Below, piece by piece: positions 1 through 12,815 of a stretch of DNA of 64,000 bases. The stretch comes from Manduca sexta. Lineage: Eukaryota > Arthropoda > Insecta > Lepidoptera > Sphingidae. The stretch spans positions 9,990,609 through 10,054,608 of the forward strand of contig NC_051126.1 of NCBI RefSeq assembly GCF_014839805.1, given 5' to 3'. The first letter of the stretch is position 1. Each line of letters starts with the position of its first letter. A program made the translations under genes and the position numbers. Under the pieces are notes generated by a model. It was not told the DNA's origin, made no database searches, and saw only the letters and a list, made by a program, of their open reading frames with translations.

Positions 1-439
1 GTTTATGTGAAATATCGTGGCACGGCTATGGAGTGCGTGTTACAATATTAAAACATATGCAATATTAATATTAGGCATAAAACGCACGAGTATTCGTCGC
101 TCAGGCTGTTGACATATTGACCGATGGGACGAGATTGCTCATGTGAGGCGAAAACAAAAAACTTGATTGCGAGGCCGAATTGTAAGATTCTTGTTTCCAT
201 TATTTCATATTTATTGTTAACTAACGCAATGAAATAGGTGAGAATAACAAATGCACGACTTTCACTTCCACTCATCAAGCCAGTTGCATATATTATGGGA
301 TAGTGCTTTTATTATGGAATAATTCTTGTGGAAGGTAAGGAATACACTAGAATTACGCACAAAGTAATGAAAAAAGTGCGTCAGTTTATGTTTAATAATA
401 ATGAATAAAACAACATTAAAACTCGTGCTCTTGGTGAAT

Positions 440-600
440 ACCAGCCTTTAGTGTTGCGTGAGCGCCGGCACATTCTTGGCTGTGCGTTGCGCGTGCGCAG
501 CCCTCTGATTGGCCGAGCGCGGCGATTCCCGCCCAATTCACACGCCACATCGTTCAGGCTCGCATAAAAACAATGAAGCTGTAGTTTTTAGACACGGATA
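440..600. promoter_or_regulatory. GC-rich promoter-like patch with NRF1, CCAAT and E2F motifs
   Basis: Within 160 bp of otherwise AT-rich DNA there is a perfect NRF1/Ewg-type site TGCGCGTGCGCA (488-499), an inverted CCAAT box GATTGG (507-512) and an E2F-like TTCCCGCCC. An A/T-rich CATAAAAACA follows just downstream. This combination is common in constitutive promoters. No recognisable coding exon is attached in either direction, so the gene it might serve is unknown and the call is motif-based only. Confidence 0.3.
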
Positions 601-3464
601 ATTAACGGGCTTAACTGCTGGTCATATTTGAAATAGTTAAATTAACTATATGTTTTTTATATAACGTTGCTGAAATTATGTGGGTATAATTATGATTTAG
701 ATCTATATATTAAAGTATCAAAGTAACATACTCATCTATGAGTAACACTGTGTTTTCTCGAAGGTTACATTTTGTATGATAAAATTTCCAAAAAACTTGG
801 AATTTTTTTTTCTATATCCATTGAACTTTTGGTTAATATGTGTGTATGTAACACTAGGCTTACATTCTGGGAAAAAAGGAGAGTGGAGCAGCGAGCAAAA
901 CCTAGTTTTATAAAACAAATATTTCCTGCCTTCTGGGTCAATCAGGTAAAAGCATAACAGTAGTGAATAATGAAATAATTAAAATAACAAGTAAAAATTC
1001 CGTGCCAGATCCGATATGGTACGTTAAACAATTAACTTATGAACAACTCGAAGCGTGCGAGTAAATATTTAATACAATAAATACAGTCTTTTATTTGCTT
1101 ACTATGTTTCGCGTTAATATTTTTCAACTTTACACTTTGATTCATTAAAGTTTTGTTTCAATATATTGAGTGAGGCAAAAATGTAGTCATGTAAAGAAGG
1201 AAAAAAATCCTTATTTGTATTGCCCTAACTAATCAATTATTTTTTTAAATTTATTAATTTAATCGGCTCTATCGATCTAATCGAATATAAAACCATTAAA
1301 AGCCATTTGTCAAGTATTATGAGCGCATGACGTATTCATAATAAAAAAATATCAGATCTCTTATCAATTTTCAAGTAAAGTATTAGAACTTTACAAACGC
1401 TGCATCTTAGTTGAAAAATATGTATAGTATAAGTATAATATATTTTGAGCAATAGGTTCTATTGGCATCAAAAGACTTGATGCATAAATTACTAATTTTA
1501 TTAACTACAATTTTCTTAAAATTTGGGAATACAGATCTTAATATTTTAAGAGATAATGGACAATCTCTTAAGAATGATTTCTTGAAGCTACAGTGGTTAA
1601 AGTAGCCGTCGTTGCTGCGCCATCTCAAAAATCCACTGTGTATAATGTATTTATTTAAATATAGTAAATTATTTATTTATAATGGCACAGAATACTACTA
1701 TATAGGTTAACGGATGCAGTTACTTATTTACATATGCAATGTATATTAATAATTAACACAAAATAAACGATTGTGTTACTATTATGTTATTATGTAACGT
1801 TCGTCGCCAAGCTGACATATTGAATATTGAAAAATAGCCGCTTAAATTACATAATGCATTGCGACAATAATATTAAAATTCTGACATACATTATACATTA
1901 AGAGATTCACGTAGCATCATACCATTTTTACTTTTAAAGGGGTAGACAGAAGTATTATTATATCTATATTTCGTCGCATCAGGCCCCTTGTAAATCTGAC
2001 AAATATTGACGGAAGAAAAATCCAATATAATTTTGCCCAAACTGGGAATGGAAGCTGACATCTCACCATAATAGCCTTTCCGCAACATACACACTAACAA
2101 GGCCTTATAATATTCTATAGTAGCTTTCAGTTTACTGCTTCACTGGAGGATAATTTCTACCTGAAAAAGTTTTACTAGAAATTTGTTCGATAGTTCATCC
2201 ATTTTTAATATTATTATGCAGAAAAGAATATATTTGAATTAACACAATACAATTGTTTTAATCAGTTCAAAAAATCATTATAATAAGTAGCTGTACAATA
2301 CACGAAACTGGAACAAAACAATCAGAAAATACTTAAAAAAACAGGAACAACTATTCGTGCGCGGCAACCCTAATTAAATACACGTACGTGCACACAAACG
2401 TATCAACCGAAATAACACGGCCGCGTACAACTTATTAACACATCAACTCCGTACAACGGGACCGGTGGAAATTATTATTTAGCCGGTTAATAATGGAGTC
2501 ATCATTTCGTCCGTGACAGCTTCACACCTTGAGACGGGACGGGCGAATTGACTCTCTTTATTATGTTCTCGGGCTTGTGCCTTTTTTATCTGTTTTTTTT
2601 TTCATGTTAAGTTTACGATCGCCTTTGTGAGAGCGTCCTGCCGCGTCGGGTTTATCGTGAGAGGTGTTAAACAGACGTCGATGTACGAAGATAATCTAAA
2701 TTGTTATAAAGCTTTAATGAATTGGACGTGAAAATAATTAAGATAATGTATTGGGTTTAACGGTTTGTAAAACATTATAGACTTGTAATGTTAGTGTATT
2801 TTGTAATAATCATGTTTGTGCTTTTGATTGTGTTGTAATTACAAGATTTGTGTGAGCAGAGTAATTCTTCAACGTAACCGTTTCAGTCACTGATTAATTT
2901 GATTTTTTTCTTGATATTTAAAACTTTTGCTTGGTATAATTGCTATTTTTTTTACAGCTTTTGTATCTCTAAGCCTTCTCCAATTTCTAACTTATGTTTC
3001 TTGATCATTTCATCGGAGAAGCGGCTAATCGGTCCGATTGTCTGAATCAATAAGGCACCGCATTGGTCTATCGCTATCTCCCCATCACTAATCATTACAT
3101 TATATTGTGATCTCCTATCGCAAAGCTCTTTGTCAATTATTTTATTAATCGTAGATTTGTTCGCCTTTCATCTAAATATTGTTTACGAAATACACGAAAT
3201 CGAATAAAGTCGTGAGCATGTGCTTATTTAAATCTTCTACAAAATTGATTAATAAAATAAATCAGTCAAATTGAGTGGGCGAACGCTTCGTATTAGTTGT
3301 GTGAGTGTTTCTTTGATTTGAACATTTATTATCTATATTTAAGCTTCTTCAAAATCATATAAAATTTCGTAACAAGGTTAAAGCTATGTATATTTTTTAT
3401 TCCAAAATTTGAGATGAATTTTTTCTATCGTTGTAGTGTAGATGAAACTTTGTTGATAGTACGA

Positions 3465-3650
3465 TATATTTTATATCCGCCCCGATAGCGTCCACCGTAC
3501 ACAATGTGTTAAACCCGTCAAGTGGTCCCCATAAGTGTGTCGTGTTCCGTGATCAGCTTTTGTATATCCGGTTCCAATAGGGCGGCATAATTGTGTCGAC
3601 TGTCGTGGAGTAATCATTTCTCGTCTGTCGAAATACCAAATCTGAATCGT
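3465..3650 (+). repeat. dispersed repeat family A, copy 1
   Basis: It shares a series of blocks with 34270-34515 in the same orientation and with 16660-16862 and 26440-26570 in reverse. The blocks are TATATCCGxCCxGATAGCG, GTTAAAxCCxGxxATAGTGG-like, TATATCCGGTTCCAA and GTATCGACTxTCxxGGGGTA. Comparison of the four copies shows that this is an interspersed repeat and not a gene. The transposon class is not evident. Confidence 0.6.
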
Positions 3651-5231
3651 CTATTTGTATCATACTCTTCGAAAATAATTTTCTATGTAGTTTATTCAAT
3701 GATATAATGTTCTACGTATGAATAAGACTTATTAATTAAGTAGTTTTCAGAACGTACTTGGTTACTTTACCAAGTGCGATTAGTATTAATGGTAAGACAA
3801 AATGAATTATAGTTAATTGCAGGGGTTTTTAAGAGTTTGGCATTTGACCTGTTGTGGGAATGTGAACCCGTGCAGCAAAATGAAATTCTAGTTCATAATA
3901 TTACACTCATCGTAAATTGTACTCAAAAGACTTTGACAATTAATATTAATTTAACATAACGACATGAAGTAAAACAACTATAACCAAATAAATAAGATGA
4001 CTTTATTTCTTAATGTCAGAGGGCATATCATTCGCAAGTAATCAAAACTAAACATGCACATTTTTTTTTCTGTCTATATTTTATTTTGAATAATCTCTTG
4101 AACTAATAGCTTTGAGGGCTTTCTATTGCTGGTAGATCAGTTTTTAGAGACCAATCTAGGCTTTATGTCGTCACGGATAAGGTTTACAAGCAATAAAATT
4201 AAAATTAATCTTTCTTTACACCATAAACTATCCAAAACACCATCATGCACCTAATCCCCTATGTTTGGATGTTACATTCCTGTTTGTCTCCGATAAAATT
4301 GTAATCCATTATGTTTATGTAAATGATGTCACTAAAACAAATTAATATATATTTTAATCACGGCTCGCAGCGTGTGATACAAGTTTGTGAGAATCTCATT
4401 TATAAAATACTTTTCATATTCTTTGAAACGTTGGCTCATTATTAAATATGTTGTCAAAGTGATATTCGTCCGATCGATTTATTTTGGATTTCTCGTTAAA
4501 TCTGATTGCTTGTCGTTCCTTGGTCTTTTATTGCTTCGGCGATGTTATACACAATTAGTTTATCGTTCTCACGAGGCATGGATATTCAAGTATGTCGTCA
4601 TTACTGCCGTGTGATTTAATCGTGATCAATAATTAACACTTACAAGACTTTAGGGTGCAAAGTTGTCTGGTTTTGTCAAGTGTCAGTTGAAAGGAGAATG
4701 CCCATTTTTGTATGAAAGATGGGCTACGCTTGCGCCTGTACAAAACCTTAACTAAATTATAGGGAATATATCCTAAATCTTATTCAAATTGAAAACAATT
4801 GGATATTTGATGGGAGTTCGGAGTAATCAGAATTTTTATAGCTTGGTTATTTTGAGGTTAAGTATGGACTGCAATAATATACGGTATAAAGTACCCACGT
4901 GCCTAATTAATTTTAATATTGCAGTACCTACTTGTTATTGCTATAACTAATTATTGGACATTCTTTTCACCTAGCTTTAGTCGCACTTATAAGACCCTAA
5001 TAGGTACTAACATATCTGATAAGACGAAATTCCAATATAACTTCTAGATAGTATGGCGGAATATTAGTTTTTCCACTGAGCTTATGCTACCTGTCCTTTT
5101 GTGTATATATTTTTCTGACTAACGACTTATTCTTTTACATGGATTACTTAATCTTTATTTCCATCTACCATTGCCTTCCTTCAATATGGCGTCAACACAT
5201 ATTGTAGAATAGATTCAGTTTAGTTTTTATG

Positions 5232-5372
5232 ACCGATCGCATGCCTGACGCCAACCCTCTTTGGAGGATTCCGATCCCAGGCAACTCATGTTAGAACCAC
5301 CGAGATAAAATATTGTTTGGCCTGGAAATCGAACCCAGGAACTCACTTCACAGCCTGATTAGCCTAATAGTT
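5232..5372 (-). mobile_element. tRNA-related SINE, degenerate
   Basis: On the minus strand a pol III B-box-like GGGTTCGATTTCC lies near 5320-5335, followed by a body that includes GAGTTGCCTGGGATCGGAAT and GTTGGCGTCAGGCATGCGAT. The B box plus non-coding body points to a tRNA-derived SINE. No clear target-site duplication was seen, so the ends are approximate. Confidence 0.5.
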
Positions 5373-6164
5373 AATTATCAGGGGATAAGAAAAATAAAAC
5401 AAGAAATACGAAATCCGATGTATAATTTTATATAGATATATATTTTTAATAGAGGTATATTTTATTGGCATCCCAAAAAACAAACAAGAACTTGATGTAG
5501 CTGCCAGCACGCTTATATACCACTGAAGTGAGTGAATGACTTCTTGCAGCGCTGGTCGGGTCATGTCATGTTATTGTTGTCTGTGAACCTCACTATTAGC
5601 TGATCTCCAACAGGCAGCACAAACTCATTTCAGCCTTGAAACCTAAAATATAATGTAGAAGTTGAGTAAACATGTGAATCTTTGTGTAACATTCAAGACA
5701 TAAGATGACTCCATACATTATCTGCAACAGTGGTTTTAATTTGATTTAACACTTAGTCAAACTTGTTTTGCACGAATTGAAATAATCGAGCTAATAACAA
5801 GATACTTACAATGTTCGGCGCAATCTACGAACTAAAAATATTGAGCGCCGAGTGTGACAGATCGTGAGAAATATAGTTGTCGTTGCTGTGGCACCGTAAA
5901 CGTGTAGTTAATACACCGCCGGGATATGCCGTTTCGATTAACTGTTCTGGGTATAGGCTCTAGACGACATACCCTCAAAATTCAAATTACAAAACTTCTC
6001 AGGTGTGCACGTTCCCTTACGTTTTCCTTCATCGTCAAAGCAAGCGATAATTCACACATAATTTTAAGATGTAATAAGACCGCCATTTGTACGTTTGTCT
6101 CTTTTCTTGTTTTATTATTTTTATCCGTGGTGTACAATAAAGTTTAGTAAATAAATAAAATAAT

Positions 6165-6258
6165 TTTAGAAAAATCAGAGTTTTGCGCACTTGGATTTGA
6201 ACCTGCGGACATTTGTCTCGGCAGTCCGTTCCACAACCAACTAGGCTATCGCCGCTTT
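6165..6258 (-). mobile_element. tRNA-derived SINE head
   Basis: The minus strand begins GCGGCGATAGCCTAGTTGG, an A-box-bearing tRNA-like start, and about 50 nt later has GGTTCAAATCC, a B box. The spacing is that of a tRNA-derived pol III promoter. It is not a functional tRNA: no cloverleaf with an acceptor stem can be drawn, and the element is truncated after the head. Confidence 0.6.
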
Positions 6259-8635
6259 TTTATAATTACTATAGCATTATAACAGTGATTTACAAATAAA
6301 CCGAGGCAAACATTGTAAATGCTAATTTACGTCCATAAAAATATAAAATGCAGATTTAAACGGATACATGTAAACTCGCCTCCAGTACGCATTGCTCGCT
6401 GCGCCGGTAATTAGCAATAAATTAAATATTCAATTACTTGCCTCACTTAATTAACCTGCCAGTGCATTCGAGTTGAATTAATTACAACGTCTGTTTGTCT
6501 TCGCGTCGTGGGTTTTCTGCTAATAACGTGGGTATTCGCTAACTAAACAGCAATACAGTTGGCGGTAGATAGAGATGTTTTAAAATTCACTACTAATCAT
6601 AAAAAATGTATTACTGTTTAATAAATTAAACTGTCCAATATGATTATAGAATGATTTTTAATAAGTTAAAATATTCAATTCATATGACTACAGAATGCTT
6701 TGGGTATGCGAAGTAGGGACGATATTTTTGTTTTTGTAGTAATATTATTCTTTAGTGGTTCGACTATGATGACGCCAGTCGCCACCACGTGCTAGTGTCG
6801 TGGAGGATTGGATAAAAAATCTCAAGAATTATTCTTCTCCCGCCACTATTGAACGCATTTTACAAATTACGTACAATAAAGCTAAAAATAAACATATAAT
6901 TAAATTCAAAATCGTAATCCTTTAATTAATTAAATAATGAGTAATTATGATAAAATGCGAGTATTGTGCGAGCCGACAACGCATCGGCCGAGGCACGTTC
7001 GATGCCGATCGTAAAAAACGTTAGTCCCGCCCGCACTGGACACCCCAGTGATGTGTGTTGGCGAAAACTTGGACAAAATTATGGAATGATTTCATTATCA
7101 TGCACTTTTGACCTTCCTGTCTTTCTGTTTTGGGAGGATGGTAGTGCAAATACGGAATTGATTCTCTTTTGAATACTTTCTCTTTTAAATGGTTTGAATA
7201 TGTACTTATTAATATTATAGTCATATGTATTATTTATTGGGATACAAATTATTTGATGAAATTCCTACATCTAAAACTTTTTCTTAGAAATTTATAACTT
7301 CCGCAAAATTATTTGCCCTAAGGCCAAACTTTGTTTAAATATATGTGATATTTTATCAATATTGTGATTAAAAAATATATCTCCAAGAAAGATGAAAACA
7401 AACCATAAAACAAACAATATTTTAATAACCAACGCAGTAAAAATACCGTAGACATTACGAATTATAACTTTTTTCGGTAAGTCTGCATCGCTTATTGCAT
7501 TCAAAAACGTAGAAAATCTTTTTAATAATAATCTCCGCACAAGTGTTCTAGTTAGAGCACCGAGCGCGATCTTTCTGCATGTTTGTTCATATGTCTGCGA
7601 TATACTCGTATACCTTAAACCTACGGCATGTATTGGGAATTTGTTATGTATAAATTAAGTGTTGCTTTCTTGAAATCAAAGTCCCACTGTGTATTTTCCT
7701 GAAATTGGGTACTTATTTATAAGTAATTTAGGGCATAGTCTGTATGCTCAATTCTATCTAAATCCTTATAGCGGTTTATACATTAACTTCTAAACATACC
7801 TCAAAATATCTTCACAAACGTTGCCATTTACAATATTAATAGGAGATAAGACACACATAAAATTAATTACCACAGATCTGCTTTAAATGGTGTTTTACAA
7901 TAAGAATATTATCAGTGCCCAGTGTGCGTCGGCCACACTGGCCAATTACATAAAAGCGTTTCATTTGCCGCAGCAAAGTGTTATTGTGTGACCCCGCGCG
8001 ATACCATCGCGGCTTCGATTCTGATTTATACACCTTGGAACTTTAGCTTGAGTTGGCATTTTGTTTTTGTTTAAAATATGAGCATCTCAGTCCTTGGTGG
8101 TATTCAGACGTGTATGCCTACATTGTACGTAAAAGAGAATATCTAATGTAGTCTGTGGTATCACGTTTTTCCTTGGATATGTAAAAACGGAAACTTTGTA
8201 ACTTGTATAACATTGCAAGTATCAAGAAAAAATTAAAACAGTTTTAACCGTAAACCTTTTTATTGATGAACAAAATATTTTTTCTTAATCTATGTAAACA
8301 TCCAATAGCACTTTTTCCGACTTTCATAAATTAAGCAATTAAAATCGCTTTTTTATGTCCGATACTGATTTTTTTAATAAGCCATCGGCTGGCTAGTTAG
8401 CCCGCGTTGGCAACGAAGCAAAAAGTCAACCTCCAAGACAGTTAGGTTCGATAACATTGTGTACCGTTGATAATACTATTATCTACTTCTAATTATTGGT
8501 AAGTTGTTTTGTTTATTGGTTATGTTCACGTTGGGAAAATATTTATAAAGATATTGGAGTGATTTTATCTATTTGCTTTTGTTTTGTTTGGGGAAAGTTT
8601 TTGTTGTACAGTTTAATACAATCCGTTTATTTAGA

Positions 8636-8901
8636 CTGCCTCGGTGGCGTAGTTGTATTGCATGTCCGGTACAATAGCGCTCTGAGGTCCTGGGTTCGAA
8701 TCCCGGGTCGGGCAAAGTGATATTTGGGTTTTTCTGCTCAGTATCAGCCCGGAGTCTGGAATTTGTGCCCGATATGGCGATAGGCTCGCCCCCTATCACA
8801 TCATGGGACGGAACATACTTGGCGAAAAGTGGGTGCCCTAGTTGCGCCTCTGCATACCCCTTCGGGGATAAATGCGTGATGTTATGTATGTATGTATGTA
8901 T
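8636..8901 (+). mobile_element. full-length tRNA-derived SINE with 11-bp TSD
   Basis: A 266-bp element. Near its start (8640-8712) it has a tRNA-like head with an A box (GGCGTAGTTG) and a B box (GGTTCGAATCC). A conserved body follows, and it ends in a (TATG)n tail. It is flanked by a perfect target-site duplication GTTTATTTAGA at 8625-8635 and 8902-8912. It is almost identical to the copy at 49660-49918 on the opposite strand, so the family moved recently. The open frames on both strands here are repeat shadows. Confidence 0.9.
8882..8901 (+). repeat. (TATG)n SINE tail
   Basis: A short tetranucleotide run at the 3' end of the SINE, directly before the target-site duplication. Confidence 0.8.
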
Positions 8902-11900
8902 GTTTATTTAGATGCCGATTTTTTAATCGCATTAGTTTAGAATTTATGCTGTCACTCTTTTGTATGAATGTTGTGGTGGTGTATATTTGCTGATTTAAGT
9001 CTATGAGAGGTTGGTTTTGCCTCAGGTTATATGCTCTTTGAAGGAGCGCTACTTTCATAGAGCGCTGGCCGATTAAAAAATATATTCAAATATTTAAAAT
9101 AATTTGTCATAGAGAATCGAAAATTGTTTTTTTACCTGGATGTTTTTATTTATATAATACCTATGTTCTGCAATCTATAATTCTCTTTGTCTGCTATTGT
9201 GAATTAACGTTTTATTTATTGTGGGGAATATTTCCCTTATGATGCGTTTCGCGTTATTTTATTACCGTCTAATTCTGTAACTACATTGACTTGCATAGCC
9301 TATATTCAGATGCGGAAATTCTAGTAACCTATCAAGTGATTGTGTCCCATACATAGATATGTATATACTGCGTACTTACTGGATTTGGCGTTTTGAACAC
9401 TCACTGTGTTCAACTGAAATGTACTGCAATCCGGTATTGGTTGCCATTTTACGTATACTCTGTTTAAAGCGTTAAATGCGTTAGCACTGCATGTTTAAAG
9501 TTTGGTTAGAAGACGATGGATGTTTTAGCGCTGCAGCTAGCTACAGCAGCTTTAGTTCTAACTCCAGATTTGGAACAAATAGTTTAAGTGTATGGACGTT
9601 CGTGTCTCTAAATTCTAGAATATACGTCAATAGTCATATAATATTACTATATTAAGCAATACAGCTCAGTCTAAAATAATGAGTATTTCATTCCAAAGAC
9701 TATCAGTGGATAATTCTAAAATTTACTAAATAAAAACAATTTATACTTTTTCGGACGCCTATATTTATTTATTTATGGATGACCAACCTAACATATATTT
9801 GTATTAGTAATTACAAGTTATATTATATAGTTACAATACTCTTAATTTAAATATTGCCACAATTATAGGCGACCATAACATGAACTTAAAAATAGAGAAA
9901 AATGATATAATTATAAAAAAGGAAAAGCAATACCTAATACTATTTGAATTACGAACCTAACATAATAATATGCAATATTACTTTTCCTCCTTTATGATGA
10001 TATAACATATTCCATTACAATGTGAGGTTACGTAGAAAGGTCACAATACTTTTTCAAGCATGTTGAAGAGGCATTTCGCTGAGTTGTTCCGACGGGTTTC
10101 TTAAGTCCTGTGCAAATGATATTACATTCGTCGACCTTCCGTCTCACACATCGAATACGCAACTACAAGACCAATAAAAAAATAACATTTCGATATTCTT
10201 TATGTTGTAACAATAGTTAGCTATTGCCAAGCAATTATCCAATTCACACCGATGTTTGGAATACGTGATAGATATCAAAATTGCTGGTTTTTCGGATACA
10301 AATCACACCTACGCGATAAAGTGTTTTATTGTTACGACGTGTAAGTGAATAACGTGTGGTTAACCTGCGATGAACTCGTTAACACCTAACTATAGTTTGA
10401 TTTACATAAATCTATGATTTATGTTGATAGACCGTGTGACTGCAACTATAAAATTATTGTTTCGGTATTTCCTAGCGATACTAAGACAATATACAAACTA
10501 TAGTGTTTGTTTGCTTATATTAAATTATGAATGTTGTTTTTCATGTTTTAAGTTACTTAAAAATGTATCGGGAAAGTTTTTTTTAAACAATATGTGGTTC
10601 ACTCTGTTTATTTACTTTATTATGACATAGGGTTTTAAAATATTACAATTTCTTAATGGTCGTTGTTTTCACGTTTATTTCAGGATAACTGTTACTACAT
10701 CATCAATGGTAAATTTCAAGTAATATTTATTAAAAAAAATATTCAATGTATAAATCAAAATAAATTATCGTTTAATTCACGATTAAATTCCCGTTTAACT
10801 CTACTGAAATAATTTTACGCCTTAACAAAAAATTAATCAGCGACCATCTGGTAAAACAAAACGGGAGTACCCATTGTCTCGCGCGGTTCTTAAAAGTAAA
10901 ATAAAAACTCTCGCGGTTATTCTCGGACAATCGGGTGGATTTATCAAAATAATAAGGCGTTAAGGGAATACGTTTAATAGTTTGTTAAGCGTGGTAACGC
11001 GAGCGTAATAAGCGTTGTCTGTAATAACAGTAACAATGAAAAATAATAACCTGGCCCGCCGTGCTCTGATAATGACCTGCTTGGAGATTTCTTCGAGACG
11101 CGCCACGCCGGTGCGTCACTTTGTATTTTCAATATTTTAGCGCTTTGTGTGTTTAAACTTTATTAATAATGTGTAATTTCGAAAATATGTGAAACTAGTG
11201 ATCAAGAAGTTTTCAATTGGAAGCGTTTGATATGTCTATAAAGTTAATTAAATTCAGGATGGCCTACCAGAAAATATAGCCGAGAGTTCTTCGTGCAAAT
11301 GAAAGCTGATCAATAACCAAAAGGCATGAATTCTGAGTTTCATTCGGGCACATTTAAAGAAATGAGGCGGCATTAATAAATAATTTAAGTTCCTTGACGG
11401 TACTGTTCAATAAATGACTGGGCGTTGCTTGCCCCGCAAGCCTCGCCGGAGTCGCGATCCGATACCGGCGCTCGCGCACTGAGTGTGAACTACACCACCC
11501 CTGTATTAATAATGCTTAATAAAATGCAAGATTGATTACCCAACACCGCATTAAAGTGGAAATGTGGGATTTATTATGGTTTAAAGTGATAGTTTGAATG
11601 TATAGGTGATTTTGTGAGGTGATATTGTTGGTATTTTGATGGGTATAGTATATTTATATTTTACATTAATATTTTAAGTTTTTAATTTGTATGTTTGTAT
11701 CTTGTGGCATACTTTAAAAATCTATTAAGTTATTTCGTCGGTGTGTGATGTTAGTTATATTTAGTTATTTCCAATCCGGTAAAAGATTTTCAAGTGCGTG
11801 TAGCCGCCGGCAAAACTGTATTTAATAAGTTTTGAAATTGTTTGCTAATAAAGTATAAATTTTAATTTTAATGAATTTGATTTAAATTAATTTTAAATAA

Positions 11901-12753
11901 GTTTAATCGTTCGAAGGGTATTTAAAGGCATGGGATTATTATATACGGCTCCGTTTAAGAGGCCAAAAGGGATGATTTTTATAAGTCAAAAACAAAACAT
12001 ACAATGAAATATTTTTATACGAAATAATAAAAAAATATTGTTTTATCAAAGTATGAGAAAGTAGCTCTATATAATGTAATAAAAAAATGATGAGTCGCTC
12101 TAACTGCTTACCAATATAAATGCAAAAGTTTGTCAATATGTTTGGAAGTTTGTTAAAAATAGCACAGATAAATTTAGTTCTGAAGTATATATGGGCTACT
12201 TCCTACCGGAAAATTATAAGATTTTTTACAAGTTTTGTTACATAGATACAGCTAGGAGAAACGCCTAGATTTATATTTCTATATCCCTTACGATTTATAT
12301 ATTTCCCATACATTGATCGACAAATTACATCAAAACGCATGGTGAAGCCGCTTTCGATATTTGAAATGCCCATACATCCATAGTCCACACATTACAGCCA
12401 GTTATAAATTACTCGAGTTTATAGTGCCGATAAATAGGCATGGAGTCTTCTTACATCGTGATTTGTGAACACTAAATAGATACGGACGTGCGGAGAAATG
12501 TTATGTGGTATAATTGGCTTTAATATTGCCTAGTATTTTTTCTAATATATATTTTTAGCTATAGAGAGTAGCAGAGTAAAATGATTCTTTATTGCCTTGT
12601 TTAAGGTTCAGAATAATTTATTATATTTATTTGAAAGACGCAAGCAAGTGATAATTCGGGAACATTTCTGGTGGTGTAAAGGCTTGCTATCAGGACGGTA
12701 AAATCTATTACTAGCAAATGCACAAATGTAACCAAAAGGATACTTATTAATTA

Positions 12754-12815
12754 CTAGGTTTCGCTCGTAGCTTCACCCGCGACATTTATGTATTTATTTT
12801 CCTCTCTTACATCTA
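12754..12815 (-). mobile_element. Helitron-like 3' end, fragment
   Basis: On the minus strand GCGGGTGAAGCTACGAGCGA is followed by AACCTAG and then T, i.e. a GC-rich hairpin near a CTAG terminus. The 5' part is too degenerate to place. Confidence 0.4.

Noticed and set aside
8690..8712. tRNA gene suggested by the GGTTCGAATCC box
   Set aside because: The box belongs to the head of a SINE that has target-site duplications and a second copy at 49660; no tRNA cloverleaf can be drawn.
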